A stretch of DNA of 11,429 nt from Dehalococcoidales bacterium (lineage in GTDB: Bacteria > Chloroflexota > Dehalococcoidia > Dehalococcoidales > ARS1013): NCBI GenBank assembly GCA_030672225.1, contig DAOVGW010000022.1, forward strand, positions 1 to 11,429. Direction: 5' to 3'. Positions 1 to 6,797 of the stretch are shown one piece after another; the first letter of the stretch is position 1, and each line of letters opens with the position of its first letter. The notes under the pieces are model-generated. The model saw nothing but the letters and a program-made list of their open reading frames with translations, was not told the origin of the DNA and did no database searches. A program made the translations under genes and the position numbers.

Positions 1-139
1 GGCTATTGTCAAAGCCACCACTCACTTTAATGACCCCCAGATTATTGCTGAAGTTTCTAAAAACCTGGGAGAAGCCATGCCCGGGCTGGATATAAATAAG
101 ATCCCTGCCGAGGAACTCTTAGCACCCAGAGGATGGTAA
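1..139 (+). CDS. pdxS: Pyridoxal 5'-phosphate synthase lyase subunit PdxS, C-terminal fragment
   Basis: This is the 3' end of a gene entering from the left edge; complete codons begin at base 2 and the TAA stop is at 137-139, giving 45 residues. The peptide has KATTHFNDP, then EVSKNLGEAMPGLDI, and ends in LAPRGW. That matches the conserved C-terminus of PdxS, whose family typically ends in an E/R-rich LL.xRGW tail. PdxS (with glutaminase PdxT) makes pyridoxal 5'-phosphate from ribose 5-phosphate, glyceraldehyde 3-phosphate and ammonia. The catalytic lysines and the phosphate-binding barrel lie outside the window, so only the tail can be judged. No pdxT follows; purL comes next after 116 noncoding bases. 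Identification is from recognised tail motifs. Confidence 0.85.
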   Translation, partial: AIVKATTHFNDPQIIAEVSKNLGEAMPGLDINKIPAEELLAPRGW

Positions 140-255
140 TACGATAATCGTTATACCTGGAACTGCCCCAACCGAAGCCAATGACCTGAAGCTGCACTTA
201 CCATTGCCACCGCTGTATTTCCATAAGCCATTATATCAACAAAAGGCGTGCCTTA

Positions 256-3117
256 ATGTATAGAGTGGAAGTTTACTTAAGAAGTCACCTGCCGGATGCC
301 AGGGGACAGGGCCTAGTCCGGGATATAGGCGACCTGAGAATAACAACAGTCTCCGATGTTCGTGTGCGGGACATATACTGGCTGGACGCTGCTCTCAGGC
401 CCGATGAACTGGATATGCTCTGTCGCCGTCTTTTGGCTGACCCGGTAACCCAAGAGTATCATTGTGATACAGAATTTAAGAGCCAGGACAAGACTGACCC
501 CGGTCTTTATTCGGTTGAGGTGGCTTACAATGCCGGTGTTACTGACCCGGTAGAGGACTCCATAAAAAAAGCGGTTCTGGACTTGGGCATAAAAGATGTT
601 AGAGCAGTTAAAACAGCCAAACGCTATCTTATAAGGGGCGAGCTTAGCAAAAATGAGCTAGAAGTTATCTCAAGTAGATTACTGGTTAACCCGATTATCC
701 AGCACGTGGTTGAGCATGAGGTAGTAGCCTTTCCTGAAAGCCCCCGTTATCACTTCAAGTTAAAAGAGATAGACCTGCTTGGGGCAGAGGGGGCCAAGCT
801 CTCGGAAATCGCCCGCCAATTTAGCTTTACCAAAGATGAACTGGGGGTAATTACCACCTATTTTAAGGAGGGGGAGCGTAACCCCACCGACGCTGAGCTG
901 GAAACGCTGGCCCAGACCTGGTCTGAGCACTGCGTCCACAAAACCTTCAAAGCTAGAATTAGTTTTGGCGATACTGTAATAGACAACCTCTTAAAGAGCA
1001 CTGTCATGAAAGTAACCGAGGAACTGGATAAGCCGTGGTGTCTCTCGGTCTTTGAAGACAACGCCGGCGTGATTGACTTTGATGGTCGCTGGGCCCTCTG
1101 CTTCAAGGTTGAGACACATAATCACCCATCAGCAGTTGAACCCTACGGAGGCGCCGCTACCGGCATTGGTGGCGTCGTCCGTGACATAATGGGCACCGGA
1201 CTCTCTGCCAAGCCCATCCTTAATACCGATGTCTTCTGCTTTGCCCCCCCCGACTTGCCATATGACAGGTTACCACCCGGGGTACTGCACCCACGCCGTA
1301 TCTTCAAGGGTGTCCGCGCCGGGGTAGCCGATTACGGCAACCGCCTCGGTATCCCGACGCTTAACGGCGCTATACTCTTTGACGAGCGCTACACGGCCAA
1401 TCCACTTGTCTACTGCGGCACAGTAGGGCTGCTACCCAAAAACCTCTCCCGCCAAGGACAGCAGAAAGCCGGAGACCTTGTGGTGCTTTGCGGCGGCAGG
1501 ACCGGGCGCGACGGCATACACGGAGTCACCTTTGCCTCGGAGCAACTTACCCAGGAATCAACCGCAGTTTCCTACGCCTCAGTCCAGATTGGCAACCCCA
1601 TTGTGGAGAAAAGACTCATTGATGTTCTGCTCAAGGCCAGAGACAGACGGCTTTTTACCAGGATAACTGACTGTGGCGGCGGCGGGCTTTCCTCAGCAGT
1701 AGGTGAGATGGCTGCCGAAACCGGAGTCCGGGTTTATCTGGACAGGGTGTCCTTAAAATACGCCGGCTTATCCTATCCCGAGATATGGATATCCGAATCT
1801 CAAGAGCGGATGGTGCTGGCGGTGCCACCGGAGTGCTCGGAAGAACTCTTAGCCCTCTTTGCCAGTGAGGGTAGCGAGGCAACTGTCATTGGCGAGTTCA
1901 CCGATGAGCACCGGCTCAAGCTGTTTTACCAAGAAAATCTGGTGGCTGACCTCAGTATGGAATTTCTGCACCAGGGGCGACCACAGCTTGAGCTTGAAGC
2001 GACCTGGCAAAAGCCACAGCACGCTGAGCCCGATTTAGCCCAACAACCCGACTTAGCCGAGACTTTGCTTAAAGTCCTCAGTTCGTTTAATGTGTGCAGC
2101 AAGGAATGGGTAATACGCCAGTACGACCACGAGGTACAGGGCTCAAGTGTGCTCAAGCCCCTGGTGGGCCGGGATAACGACGGCCCCGGTGACGCCGCTA
2201 TTTTAAGGCCTGTTCTGGACTCGGAAATGGGTGTCATCGTATCAAATGGCATAAACCCGAAATACGGGGATATAGACCCCTACTGGATGGCAGCCTCAGC
2301 CATTGACGAAGCCCTGAGACAGATTATTGCTGTTGGCGGTAACTTAAAGCGAGTGGCTTTGCTGGACAACTTCAGCTGGGGCAATACCAACCGTCCTCAT
2401 AACCTCGGAGCGCTGGTTCGGGCTGCCCAGGCGTGTTACGATATGGCACTTGTCTATGAGACACCGTTTATTTCCGGTAAGGACAGCCTTAACAATGAGT
2501 TTGAGCTTACCGGCAAGACCATCTCCATACCCCATACCCTACTCATTTCAGCCATCGGCGTCATGTCCGATACCAGCCGGGCGGTATCAATGGACCTGAA
2601 AAAGGCTGGCGACCTAATCTACATAGTGGGCACAACACAGAATGAACTGGGTGGGTCGGAATACTTTAGAAGTCTTGGCTCTGTCGGCAATAATGTGCCC
2701 AGGGTGGACCCGCATCAAGCCAAAGAAGCAATGGAGAGATTAAGTCTGGCTACAGAGCAGGGTTTGGTCCGGGCGTGCCATGACCTGAGCGAGGGCGGTA
2801 TTGGTGTCGCCATTGCCGAGATGGCATTTGCCGGCCGGCTGGGGGCAGTAGTTTCCTTAAAAGATATGCCACTGGGTGAGCCTATGGACAGGGATGACCT
2901 GATATTATTCTCCGAATCAAACAGCCGCTTCCTAGTTGAGGTGGCACCAAATGATAAAGATAAGTTTGAGCGGGTAATGGATAAAACCAGTTTTGCCAGT
3001 ATCGGCCAAGTTACCCCCTCTGAGATGCTGGAGATATACGGCATTGGGGGGAGAAAGGTTGTCGGTGTATCTATAGCCAAACTAAAGGAGGCCTGGCAGA
3101 AACCTTTAAGCTGGTAA
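256..3117 (+). CDS. purL: Phosphoribosylformylglycinamidine synthase, PurL with N-terminal PurS-like pair
   Basis: The enzyme converts FGAR, ATP and glutamine-derived ammonia to FGAM in step four of purine synthesis. At 953 residues it is about 200 longer than small PurL (B. subtilis about 740). The extra N-terminus holds two PurS-like units, roughly residues 1-75 (MYRVEVYL start, RRLLADPVTQ end) and 84-155 (YSVEVAY start, SRLLVNPIIQ end). PurL proper starts near 195 with DELGVI. WSEHC at 222-226 includes the expected catalytic His225. KVETHNHPSA (284-293), ITDCGGGGLSS (470-480), GKDSLNNEF (741-749) and CHDLSEGG (841-848) are typical of both AIR-synthase-like halves. No glutaminase domain is present; that role falls to purQ, six bases downstream. 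The start is supported by its match to the start of stand-alone PurS, although no good ribosome binding site precedes it. The product is certain; the twin-PurS reading is strong by motif. Confidence 0.96.
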   Translation: MYRVEVYLRSHLPDARGQGLVRDIGDLRITTVSDVRVRDIYWLDAALRPDELDMLCRRLLADPVTQEYHCDTEFKSQDKTDPGLYSVEVAYNAGVTDPVEDSIKKAVLDLGIKDVRAVKTAKRYLIRGELSKNELEVISSRLLVNPIIQHVVEHEVVAFPESPRYHFKLKEIDLLGAEGAKLSEIARQFSFTKDELGVITTYFKEGERNPTDAELETLAQTWSEHCVHKTFKARISFGDTVIDNLLKSTVMKVTEELDKPWCLSVFEDNAGVIDFDGRWALCFKVETHNHPSAVEPYGGAATGIGGVVRDIMGTGLSAKPILNTDVFCFAPPDLPYDRLPPGVLHPRRIFKGVRAGVADYGNRLGIPTLNGAILFDERYTANPLVYCGTVGLLPKNLSRQGQQKAGDLVVLCGGRTGRDGIHGVTFASEQLTQESTAVSYASVQIGNPIVEKRLIDVLLKARDRRLFTRITDCGGGGLSSAVGEMAAETGVRVYLDRVSLKYAGLSYPEIWISESQERMVLAVPPECSEELLALFASEGSEATVIGEFTDEHRLKLFYQENLVADLSMEFLHQGRPQLELEATWQKPQHAEPDLAQQPDLAETLLKVLSSFNVCSKEWVIRQYDHEVQGSSVLKPLVGRDNDGPGDAAILRPVLDSEMGVIVSNGINPKYGDIDPYWMAASAIDEALRQIIAVGGNLKRVALLDNFSWGNTNRPHNLGALVRAAQACYDMALVYETPFISGKDSLNNEFELTGKTISIPHTLLISAIGVMSDTSRAVSMDLKKAGDLIYIVGTTQNELGGSEYFRSLGSVGNNVPRVDPHQAKEAMERLSLATEQGLVRACHDLSEGGIGVAIAEMAFAGRLGAVVSLKDMPLGEPMDRDDLILFSESNSRFLVEVAPNDKDKFERVMDKTSFASIGQVTPSEMLEIYGIGGRKVVGVSIAKLKEAWQKPLSW

Positions 3118-3123
3118 AAGAAA

Positions 3124-3894
3124 ATGAGCAAGGTGAGGACACTTATATTACGAGCCCCGGGAACCAATTGTGACGAGGAAACCGCCTTCGCTTTTGAGCA
3201 GGCGGGGGCGGTAGTGAGCTTGGTTCATATTAGCCAGCTAATTGACCGCACTAAGCAGCTTAAAGACTATCAGATAATGGTTATCCCCGGCGGCTTTACC
3301 TATGGCGACGACATGGGGGCAGGCAAGGTGCTGGCTAATGAAATCAGGCTAAAGCTTGGCCGGGACATAGAGAGGTTCACTGAAAACGGCGGGCTGATTT
3401 TGGGCATTTGTAACGGCTTTCAGGTGTTGGTAAAGACCGGCATCCTGCCGGGGCTACTACCAACCAGTAAGCTACCACTAACCCTGACAACCAACGATTC
3501 AGGCAGGTTTGAGTGCCGATGGGTGTACCTTGTGGCCAACCGGGAGAGCCGCTGTGTCTTCACCCGAGGGATAGAGCGCATGTACCTACCGGTCGCTCAC
3601 GGTGAAGGTAAGGTCGTAGCCGACCCTAAGGTCCTGCCCGGGTTAGATGTGGTCCTCTACTACACCGATGAGCAGGGCAATACCAAGGCTGGCTACCCTT
3701 ATAACCCCAATGGCTCAGTGGCAAATATTGCCGGCATCTCGGATGCTACCGGGCGCATCTTTGCCTTGATGCCACACCCGGAACGCTTTACCCGGGGCAG
3801 CCAGCACCCCAGGTGGCAAAGTGAGGGCACCAAAGAGCGGGGAGACGGCTTTAGAATCTTTACCAATGCCGTCAAGTGGGCTAAGAGCCTATAA
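3124..3894 (+). CDS. purQ: Phosphoribosylformylglycinamidine synthase glutaminase subunit PurQ
   Basis: This class I glutamine amidotransferase supplies ammonia to PurL. The triad is visible: nucleophile Cys96 in GICNG, with His218 and Glu220 in MPHPE. The N-terminus LILRAPGTNCDEET and the VIPGGFTYGDD segment (53-63) are PurQ hallmarks. At 256 residues it is somewhat longer than the Bacillus PurQ (about 227), with extra sequence after the triad (GSQHPRWQSEG). That longer form is the kind I would expect to accompany a PurL carrying its own PurS-like domains. The gene starts six bases after the purL stop, so the two are almost certainly co-transcribed. The ribosome binding site is poor (AAAAGAAA only), which suggests translational coupling to purL. 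No intrinsic terminator is evident after its stop. Confidence 0.97.
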   Translation: MSKVRTLILRAPGTNCDEETAFAFEQAGAVVSLVHISQLIDRTKQLKDYQIMVIPGGFTYGDDMGAGKVLANEIRLKLGRDIERFTENGGLILGICNGFQVLVKTGILPGLLPTSKLPLTLTTNDSGRFECRWVYLVANRESRCVFTRGIERMYLPVAHGEGKVVADPKVLPGLDVVLYYTDEQGNTKAGYPYNPNGSVANIAGISDATGRIFALMPHPERFTRGSQHPRWQSEGTKERGDGFRIFTNAVKWAKSL

Positions 3895-3950
3895 GTCAGC
3901 ACTCTCTCCAAAAGAAGTAGCCGCTTGACCCAGCTCCATCTTAAATCCCA

Positions 3951-4007
3951 CTATTGCTGCTTAACCTGTGGGTATGCTATAATGTTAAACTAATGAGCGG
4001 CAAATAG
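3951..4007. repeat. Nested imperfect inverted repeat around the rpsB promoter
   Basis: The left arm CTATTGCTGC (3951-3960) pairs with GCGGCAAATAG (3997-4007), allowing one bulged A and one T-G pair. A second short pair, TTAAC (3961-3965) with GTTAA (3984-3988), lies inside it. The repeats enclose the -10 box. This could be an operator or chance; the arms are too far apart to form a compact RNA hairpin in the transcript, because the left arm lies upstream of the predicted start. Confidence 0.3.
3954..3983 (+). promoter_or_regulatory. Extended -10 sigma-70-type promoter of the rpsB operon
   Basis: A perfect -10 TATAAT lies at 3978-3983 and is preceded by TG at 3975-3976, giving the extended form TGCTATAAT. 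A partial -35, TTGCTG, lies at 3954-3959 with an 18-base spacer. The predicted transcription start is near 3990, leaving an rpsB leader of roughly 38 bases. It is the best promoter match I see in the window and sits in the 133-base gap between purQ and rpsB, where a new unit is expected. The assignment is by consensus only. Confidence 0.75.
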
Positions 4008-4015
4008 CAGTTAAA

Positions 4016-4020
4016 GGGAG
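4016..4020 (+). promoter_or_regulatory. Ribosome binding site deciding the rpsB TTG start
   Basis: GGGAG lies seven bases before the TTG at 4028. An in-frame TAA at 4022-4024 leaves only one codon (GAA) between it and the TTG, so no earlier start is possible, and the next ATG falls inside conserved S2 sequence. TTG is therefore the start. Confidence 0.85.
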
Positions 4021-4027
4021 TTAAGAA

Positions 4028-4960
4028 TTGCCAGATACAGCCACCATAAAAGAGCTTTTGGAAGCCGGAGTTCATTTCGGGCACCAGACCAGCCGCTGGC
4101 ACCCTCGCATGAAGAGATACATTTTCACCAAGCGTAATGGCATCCATATTATTGATTTAGAACAGACAGCCAGTATGTTAGATGAGGCATGTGAATTTGT
4201 TAAACAGGTTGTCGAAGACGGCGGTAAGATTCTTTTTGTCGGCACTAAGAAACAGGCCCAGAATATTATAGAAGAAGAAGCTAAGCGCTGCGGCATGTAT
4301 TATATCAACCAACGATGGATAGGCGGAGTATTAACTAATTTCGCTACCATTCAATCCCGGGTAGACTACCTGGTCCGCTTAGAAGACCAGCAAGCCAGGG
4401 GGGAGTTTAACCGCCTGCCCAAAAAGGAAGCCCTAAAACTTGAGGAGAAAATCAAGCGCCTCAACAAGCAGATGGGCGGTTTCAAGGAGATGACCAGCCT
4501 ACCGGATACTTTATTCCTCGTTGACCCGGTAAAGGAAAGAATTGCCTTCGCTGAAGCCCAACGGTTAGGCATACCAGTAGTCGCCATTACCGATACCAAC
4601 TGTAACCCCGATGATGTGGCTCGCCCTATTCCGGCTAATGATGATGCTATAAGAGCCATTAAGCTGATAACCGGCAAGCTCGCTGATGCCGTCATTGAAG
4701 GTAAGCTCGGTGAAGCAGTAACTGGGGCTGAGGAAGAGCCAGAAGTTGAGCTACCAGCCGATGAGGCAGCCGTTTATACGAGTGAGCCAAAGGAGCCAAT
4801 GGAGCGACTCGAGCATGGCGTAGAAACAGTGCCAGGCATACCACCAGCCGATAAGGTAACAACCAATATAGAAGAGGCCGAGACAAGTCCTAAGGAGATT
4901 ACCACCACAGAAACCACCGAGAGCACTCCTAGCACCGAGCCTACCGTTGAGGATAAATAA
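4028..4960 (+). CDS. rpsB: 30S ribosomal protein S2 with acidic C-terminal extension
   Basis: S2 is a structural protein of the small ribosomal subunit and is needed for S1 docking in many bacteria. The core is clear: LLEAGVHFGHQTSRWHP near the N-terminus, KRNGIHIIDLEQT, NQRWIGGVLTNF, a charged helical region around 115-160, then LFLVDPVKERIAFAEA and VVAITDTNCNPDDV. It starts with TTG at 4028. The core ends near residue 234. The remaining 76 residues (about 235-310) are low in complexity and contain 19 Glu, 3 Asp and 13 Thr but only 5 Lys/Arg. Usual bacterial S2 is about 230-260 residues, so this tail is an addition; it is probably disordered. The gene is first in the operon after a strong promoter and is followed in the same frame by tsf, 12 bases after its stop. 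Confidence 0.98.
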   Translation: MPDTATIKELLEAGVHFGHQTSRWHPRMKRYIFTKRNGIHIIDLEQTASMLDEACEFVKQVVEDGGKILFVGTKKQAQNIIEEEAKRCGMYYINQRWIGGVLTNFATIQSRVDYLVRLEDQQARGEFNRLPKKEALKLEEKIKRLNKQMGGFKEMTSLPDTLFLVDPVKERIAFAEAQRLGIPVVAITDTNCNPDDVARPIPANDDAIRAIKLITGKLADAVIEGKLGEAVTGAEEEPEVELPADEAAVYTSEPKEPMERLEHGVETVPGIPPADKVTTNIEEAETSPKEITTTETTESTPSTEPTVEDK

Positions 4961-4965
4961 GGGAG
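4961..4965 (+). promoter_or_regulatory. Ribosome binding site deciding the tsf TTG start
   Basis: GGGAG immediately follows the rpsB TAA and sits seven bases before TTG at 4973, the same spacing as at rpsB. A second AGGAG (4968-4972) abuts the TTG and is too close to serve it. The rpsB stop is in the same frame, so tsf cannot start earlier than 4961, and the only plausible start codon there is this TTG. Confidence 0.8.
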
Positions 4966-4972
4966 TCAGGAG

Positions 4973-5491
4973 TTGGAAATATCAACAGCCCAAATTAAAG
5001 AGCTAAGGGCTCGGTGTGGCGCCGGCGTTATGGAGTGCCGTAATACCCTCCTTGAAGCCAAAGGGGATATGGAAAAGGCACTTGGGCTACTGAAAGAGAA
5101 AGGCCGGCTCAAGGCAGCCAAGAAGGCTGACCGCGCTACTGGCCAAGGATTAATTGAAGCCTATATCCATGCCGGAGGCCGCATTGGGGTTATGATTGAA
5201 CTGAACTGTGAATCTGACTTTGTTGCTCGAACCAGTGAATTTAAGGAGCTGGCCCATAACCTGGCAATGCAGGTAGCCGCTCAAGACCCCCAATATGTCT
5301 CTAAAGAGGAAGCCCCGGAAGGGGATGACCTAGAAGTTGAGACAGCCTGTCTGCTTCTCCAGCCCTATATTAGAGACCCCGATAGAACCGTCCAAGATGT
5401 TATTGTTGAAACCATAGCCAAGGTAGGCGAGAATATCAAGGTTAGCCGATTTAGTAGATTTGAACTAGGAGACCAGATAGTAAGAAAATGA
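4973..5491 (+). CDS. tsf: Translation elongation factor Ts, short form
   Basis: EF-Ts is the nucleotide exchange factor that regenerates EF-Tu-GTP. The N-terminal UBA-like domain is clear (IKELRARCGAGVMECRNTLLEAKGDMEKA, residues 8-36, written here in part as CGAGVMECRNTL). The core follows with GLIEAYIHAGGRIGVMIEL and the signature ESDFVAR (80-86). The end, VGENIKVSRF, is the usual final core strand. At 172 residues it is far shorter than E. coli EF-Ts (283) and resembles short forms with one core subdomain, as in Thermus (about 196) and, as I recall, Dehalococcoides. It appears complete, not truncated. It starts with TTG, and its stop overlaps the pyrH start by four bases (ATGA), indicating coupled translation. 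Confidence 0.97.
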   Translation: MEISTAQIKELRARCGAGVMECRNTLLEAKGDMEKALGLLKEKGRLKAAKKADRATGQGLIEAYIHAGGRIGVMIELNCESDFVARTSEFKELAHNLAMQVAAQDPQYVSKEEAPEGDDLEVETACLLLQPYIRDPDRTVQDVIVETIAKVGENIKVSRFSRFELGDQIVRK

Positions 5492-6213
5492 CCGCAGTAA
5501 AGTATAGCCGGGTTCTCTTAAAACTCAGCGGTGAGGCTTTCAGTGGCAACACAGACTATGGCATTGACGCGCCTACTGTCACCCGGATAGCCAAACAGCT
5601 CCGACAGGTCATGGATATGGGGGTGGCAATAGCCATCGTCGTCGGTGGTGGTAACATCTGGCGCGGGGCTAAGGCGGCACAGGACGGCATAGACAGGGTA
5701 ACCGCTGACTACGCCGGCATGCTAGCTACCATAATAAATGCCCTAGCCCTACAGGATGCCCTGGAAAGGGAAGGCGTAGTTACCCGAACCTTATCAGCAA
5801 TAGATGTTCAGCAGATAGCCGAGCCATATATCAGACGCCGGGCGATTCGTCACCTAGAGAAGGGTAGAGCCGTCATCCTGGCCGCCGGTACTGGCAATCC
5901 ATACATGACTACCGATACTGCCGCCGCTCTAAGAGCTGTAGAGATTGAGGCAGATGTCCTGCTCATGGCCAAGAATAATATTGATGGTGTCTATAGTGCC
6001 GACCCACTCAAAGACCCTAATGCCAAGAAGTTTGCTCATCTCACCTTCCTGGAAGCTATAAATATGCGTCTTCAGGTGATGGATACTACCGCTCTATCCC
6101 TATGCCTTGAAAACAAACTGCCGATAATTGTCTTTGACCTTCAAGCCGAGCGCAGTATTCAGCAAGCTATAATCGGCGAACCTATTGGCACTCTGATAAC
6201 CGGCGAAAACTAA
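5488..6213 (+). CDS. pyrH: UMP kinase
   Basis: PyrH phosphorylates UMP to UDP with ATP, feeding UTP and CTP synthesis; the bacterial enzyme is a hexamer of the amino-acid-kinase fold. Visible motifs are LLKLSGEAFSG (10-20), VVGGGNIWRG (51-60), GTGNPYMTTDTAAALRA in the middle, and the nucleotide-binding stretch LLMAKNNIDGVYSADP. The length of 241 residues is normal. The start overlaps the tsf stop as ATGA and frr begins one base after its stop, so it is firmly inside the operon. Placement between tsf and frr is very widely conserved in bacteria. Confidence 0.98.
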   Translation: MTAVKYSRVLLKLSGEAFSGNTDYGIDAPTVTRIAKQLRQVMDMGVAIAIVVGGGNIWRGAKAAQDGIDRVTADYAGMLATIINALALQDALEREGVVTRTLSAIDVQQIAEPYIRRRAIRHLEKGRAVILAAGTGNPYMTTDTAAALRAVEIEADVLLMAKNNIDGVYSADPLKDPNAKKFAHLTFLEAINMRLQVMDTTALSLCLENKLPIIVFDLQAERSIQQAIIGEPIGTLITGEN

Positions 6214-6214
6214 G

Positions 6215-6772
6215 ATGATTGGTGACATCCTGCCTAATACTGAAGAAAAAATGCAGGCAGCTACTAATGCCCTGAAACGGGAACTGTCCACCATCCGTAC
6301 CGGGCGGGCTACTCCTGCCTTAATAGAACACCTAAAGATAGACTACGGCGGCGTTCTCACCCCACTTAAGCATATAGCCAGCATTTCTGCGCCTGAAGCA
6401 AATCTCCTCATCATCCAGCCCTGGGACCCGGGCAGCATCCAGAGCATAGAAAAAGCTATCCTAAAGTCCAACCTCGGGCTAGCCCCAGGGAGTGATGGCA
6501 AACTTATTCGTCTCAAAATTCCACCCCTCTCTGAAGAGCGACGGCTGGAGTTAACTAAAGTAGTTAGAAGAAGGGTTGAAGAAGGGAAAATAGCGATACG
6601 CAACTTAAGGCGCAATGCCGCCGACGAACTAAAACAGCTAGAAAAGAATAAGGAAATATCACAGGATGAGCATAAGCGCACCTTAAACCAGCTACAAAAG
6701 CTCACCGGCAGCTTTACTTTTAGCGCCAACGAGGTTAGCAAGGACAAGGAAGCAGAGCTTATGGAGGTCTAG
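6215..6772 (+). CDS. frr: Ribosome recycling factor
   Basis: RRF works with EF-G to split post-termination ribosomes. The 185-residue protein has the standard length and pattern: an N-terminal helix leading to STIRTGRATPALIE (25-38), the KHIASISAPEANLLIIQPWD segment of the small domain, then IPPLSEERRLELTKVV and a charged long helix (EEGKIAIRNLRRNA, DELKQLEKNKEIS). It ends in ELMEV, a typical RRF terminus. The ATG lies one base after the pyrH stop and no separate ribosome binding site is evident, so translation is probably coupled. Confidence 0.98.
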   Translation: MIGDILPNTEEKMQAATNALKRELSTIRTGRATPALIEHLKIDYGGVLTPLKHIASISAPEANLLIIQPWDPGSIQSIEKAILKSNLGLAPGSDGKLIRLKIPPLSEERRLELTKVVRRRVEEGKIAIRNLRRNAADELKQLEKNKEISQDEHKRTLNQLQKLTGSFTFSANEVSKDKEAELMEV

Positions 6773-6797
6773 CCCGGTCTAGTGAAGTATACTACCT

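Noticed and set aside
204..234. TTGCCA with CATTAT as a possible purL promoter
   Set aside because: The 19-base spacer and four-of-six -10 match are not better than chance in an A/T-rich spacer.
138..264. Open frame through the pdxS-purL spacer (peptide with IIVIPGTAPTEAND)
   Set aside because: It has no ATG or GTG start, is about 40 codons long, overlaps the purL start, and matches no family I recognise.
2715..3167. 150-codon open frame on the minus strand
   Set aside because: It lies wholly across the purL 3' end and purQ start, both clear genes, and its peptide is rich in Ser/Pro/Arg without recognisable motifs: a shadow frame.
3925..3930. TTGACC, a good -35 match in the purQ-rpsB spacer
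   Set aside because: No -10-like hexamer is found 16-18 bases downstream, and it is too far from the strong TATAAT at 3978.
6343..6747. 134-codon open frame on the minus strand
   Set aside because: It is antisense to frr; its Ser/Leu-rich peptide mirrors frr codon use.
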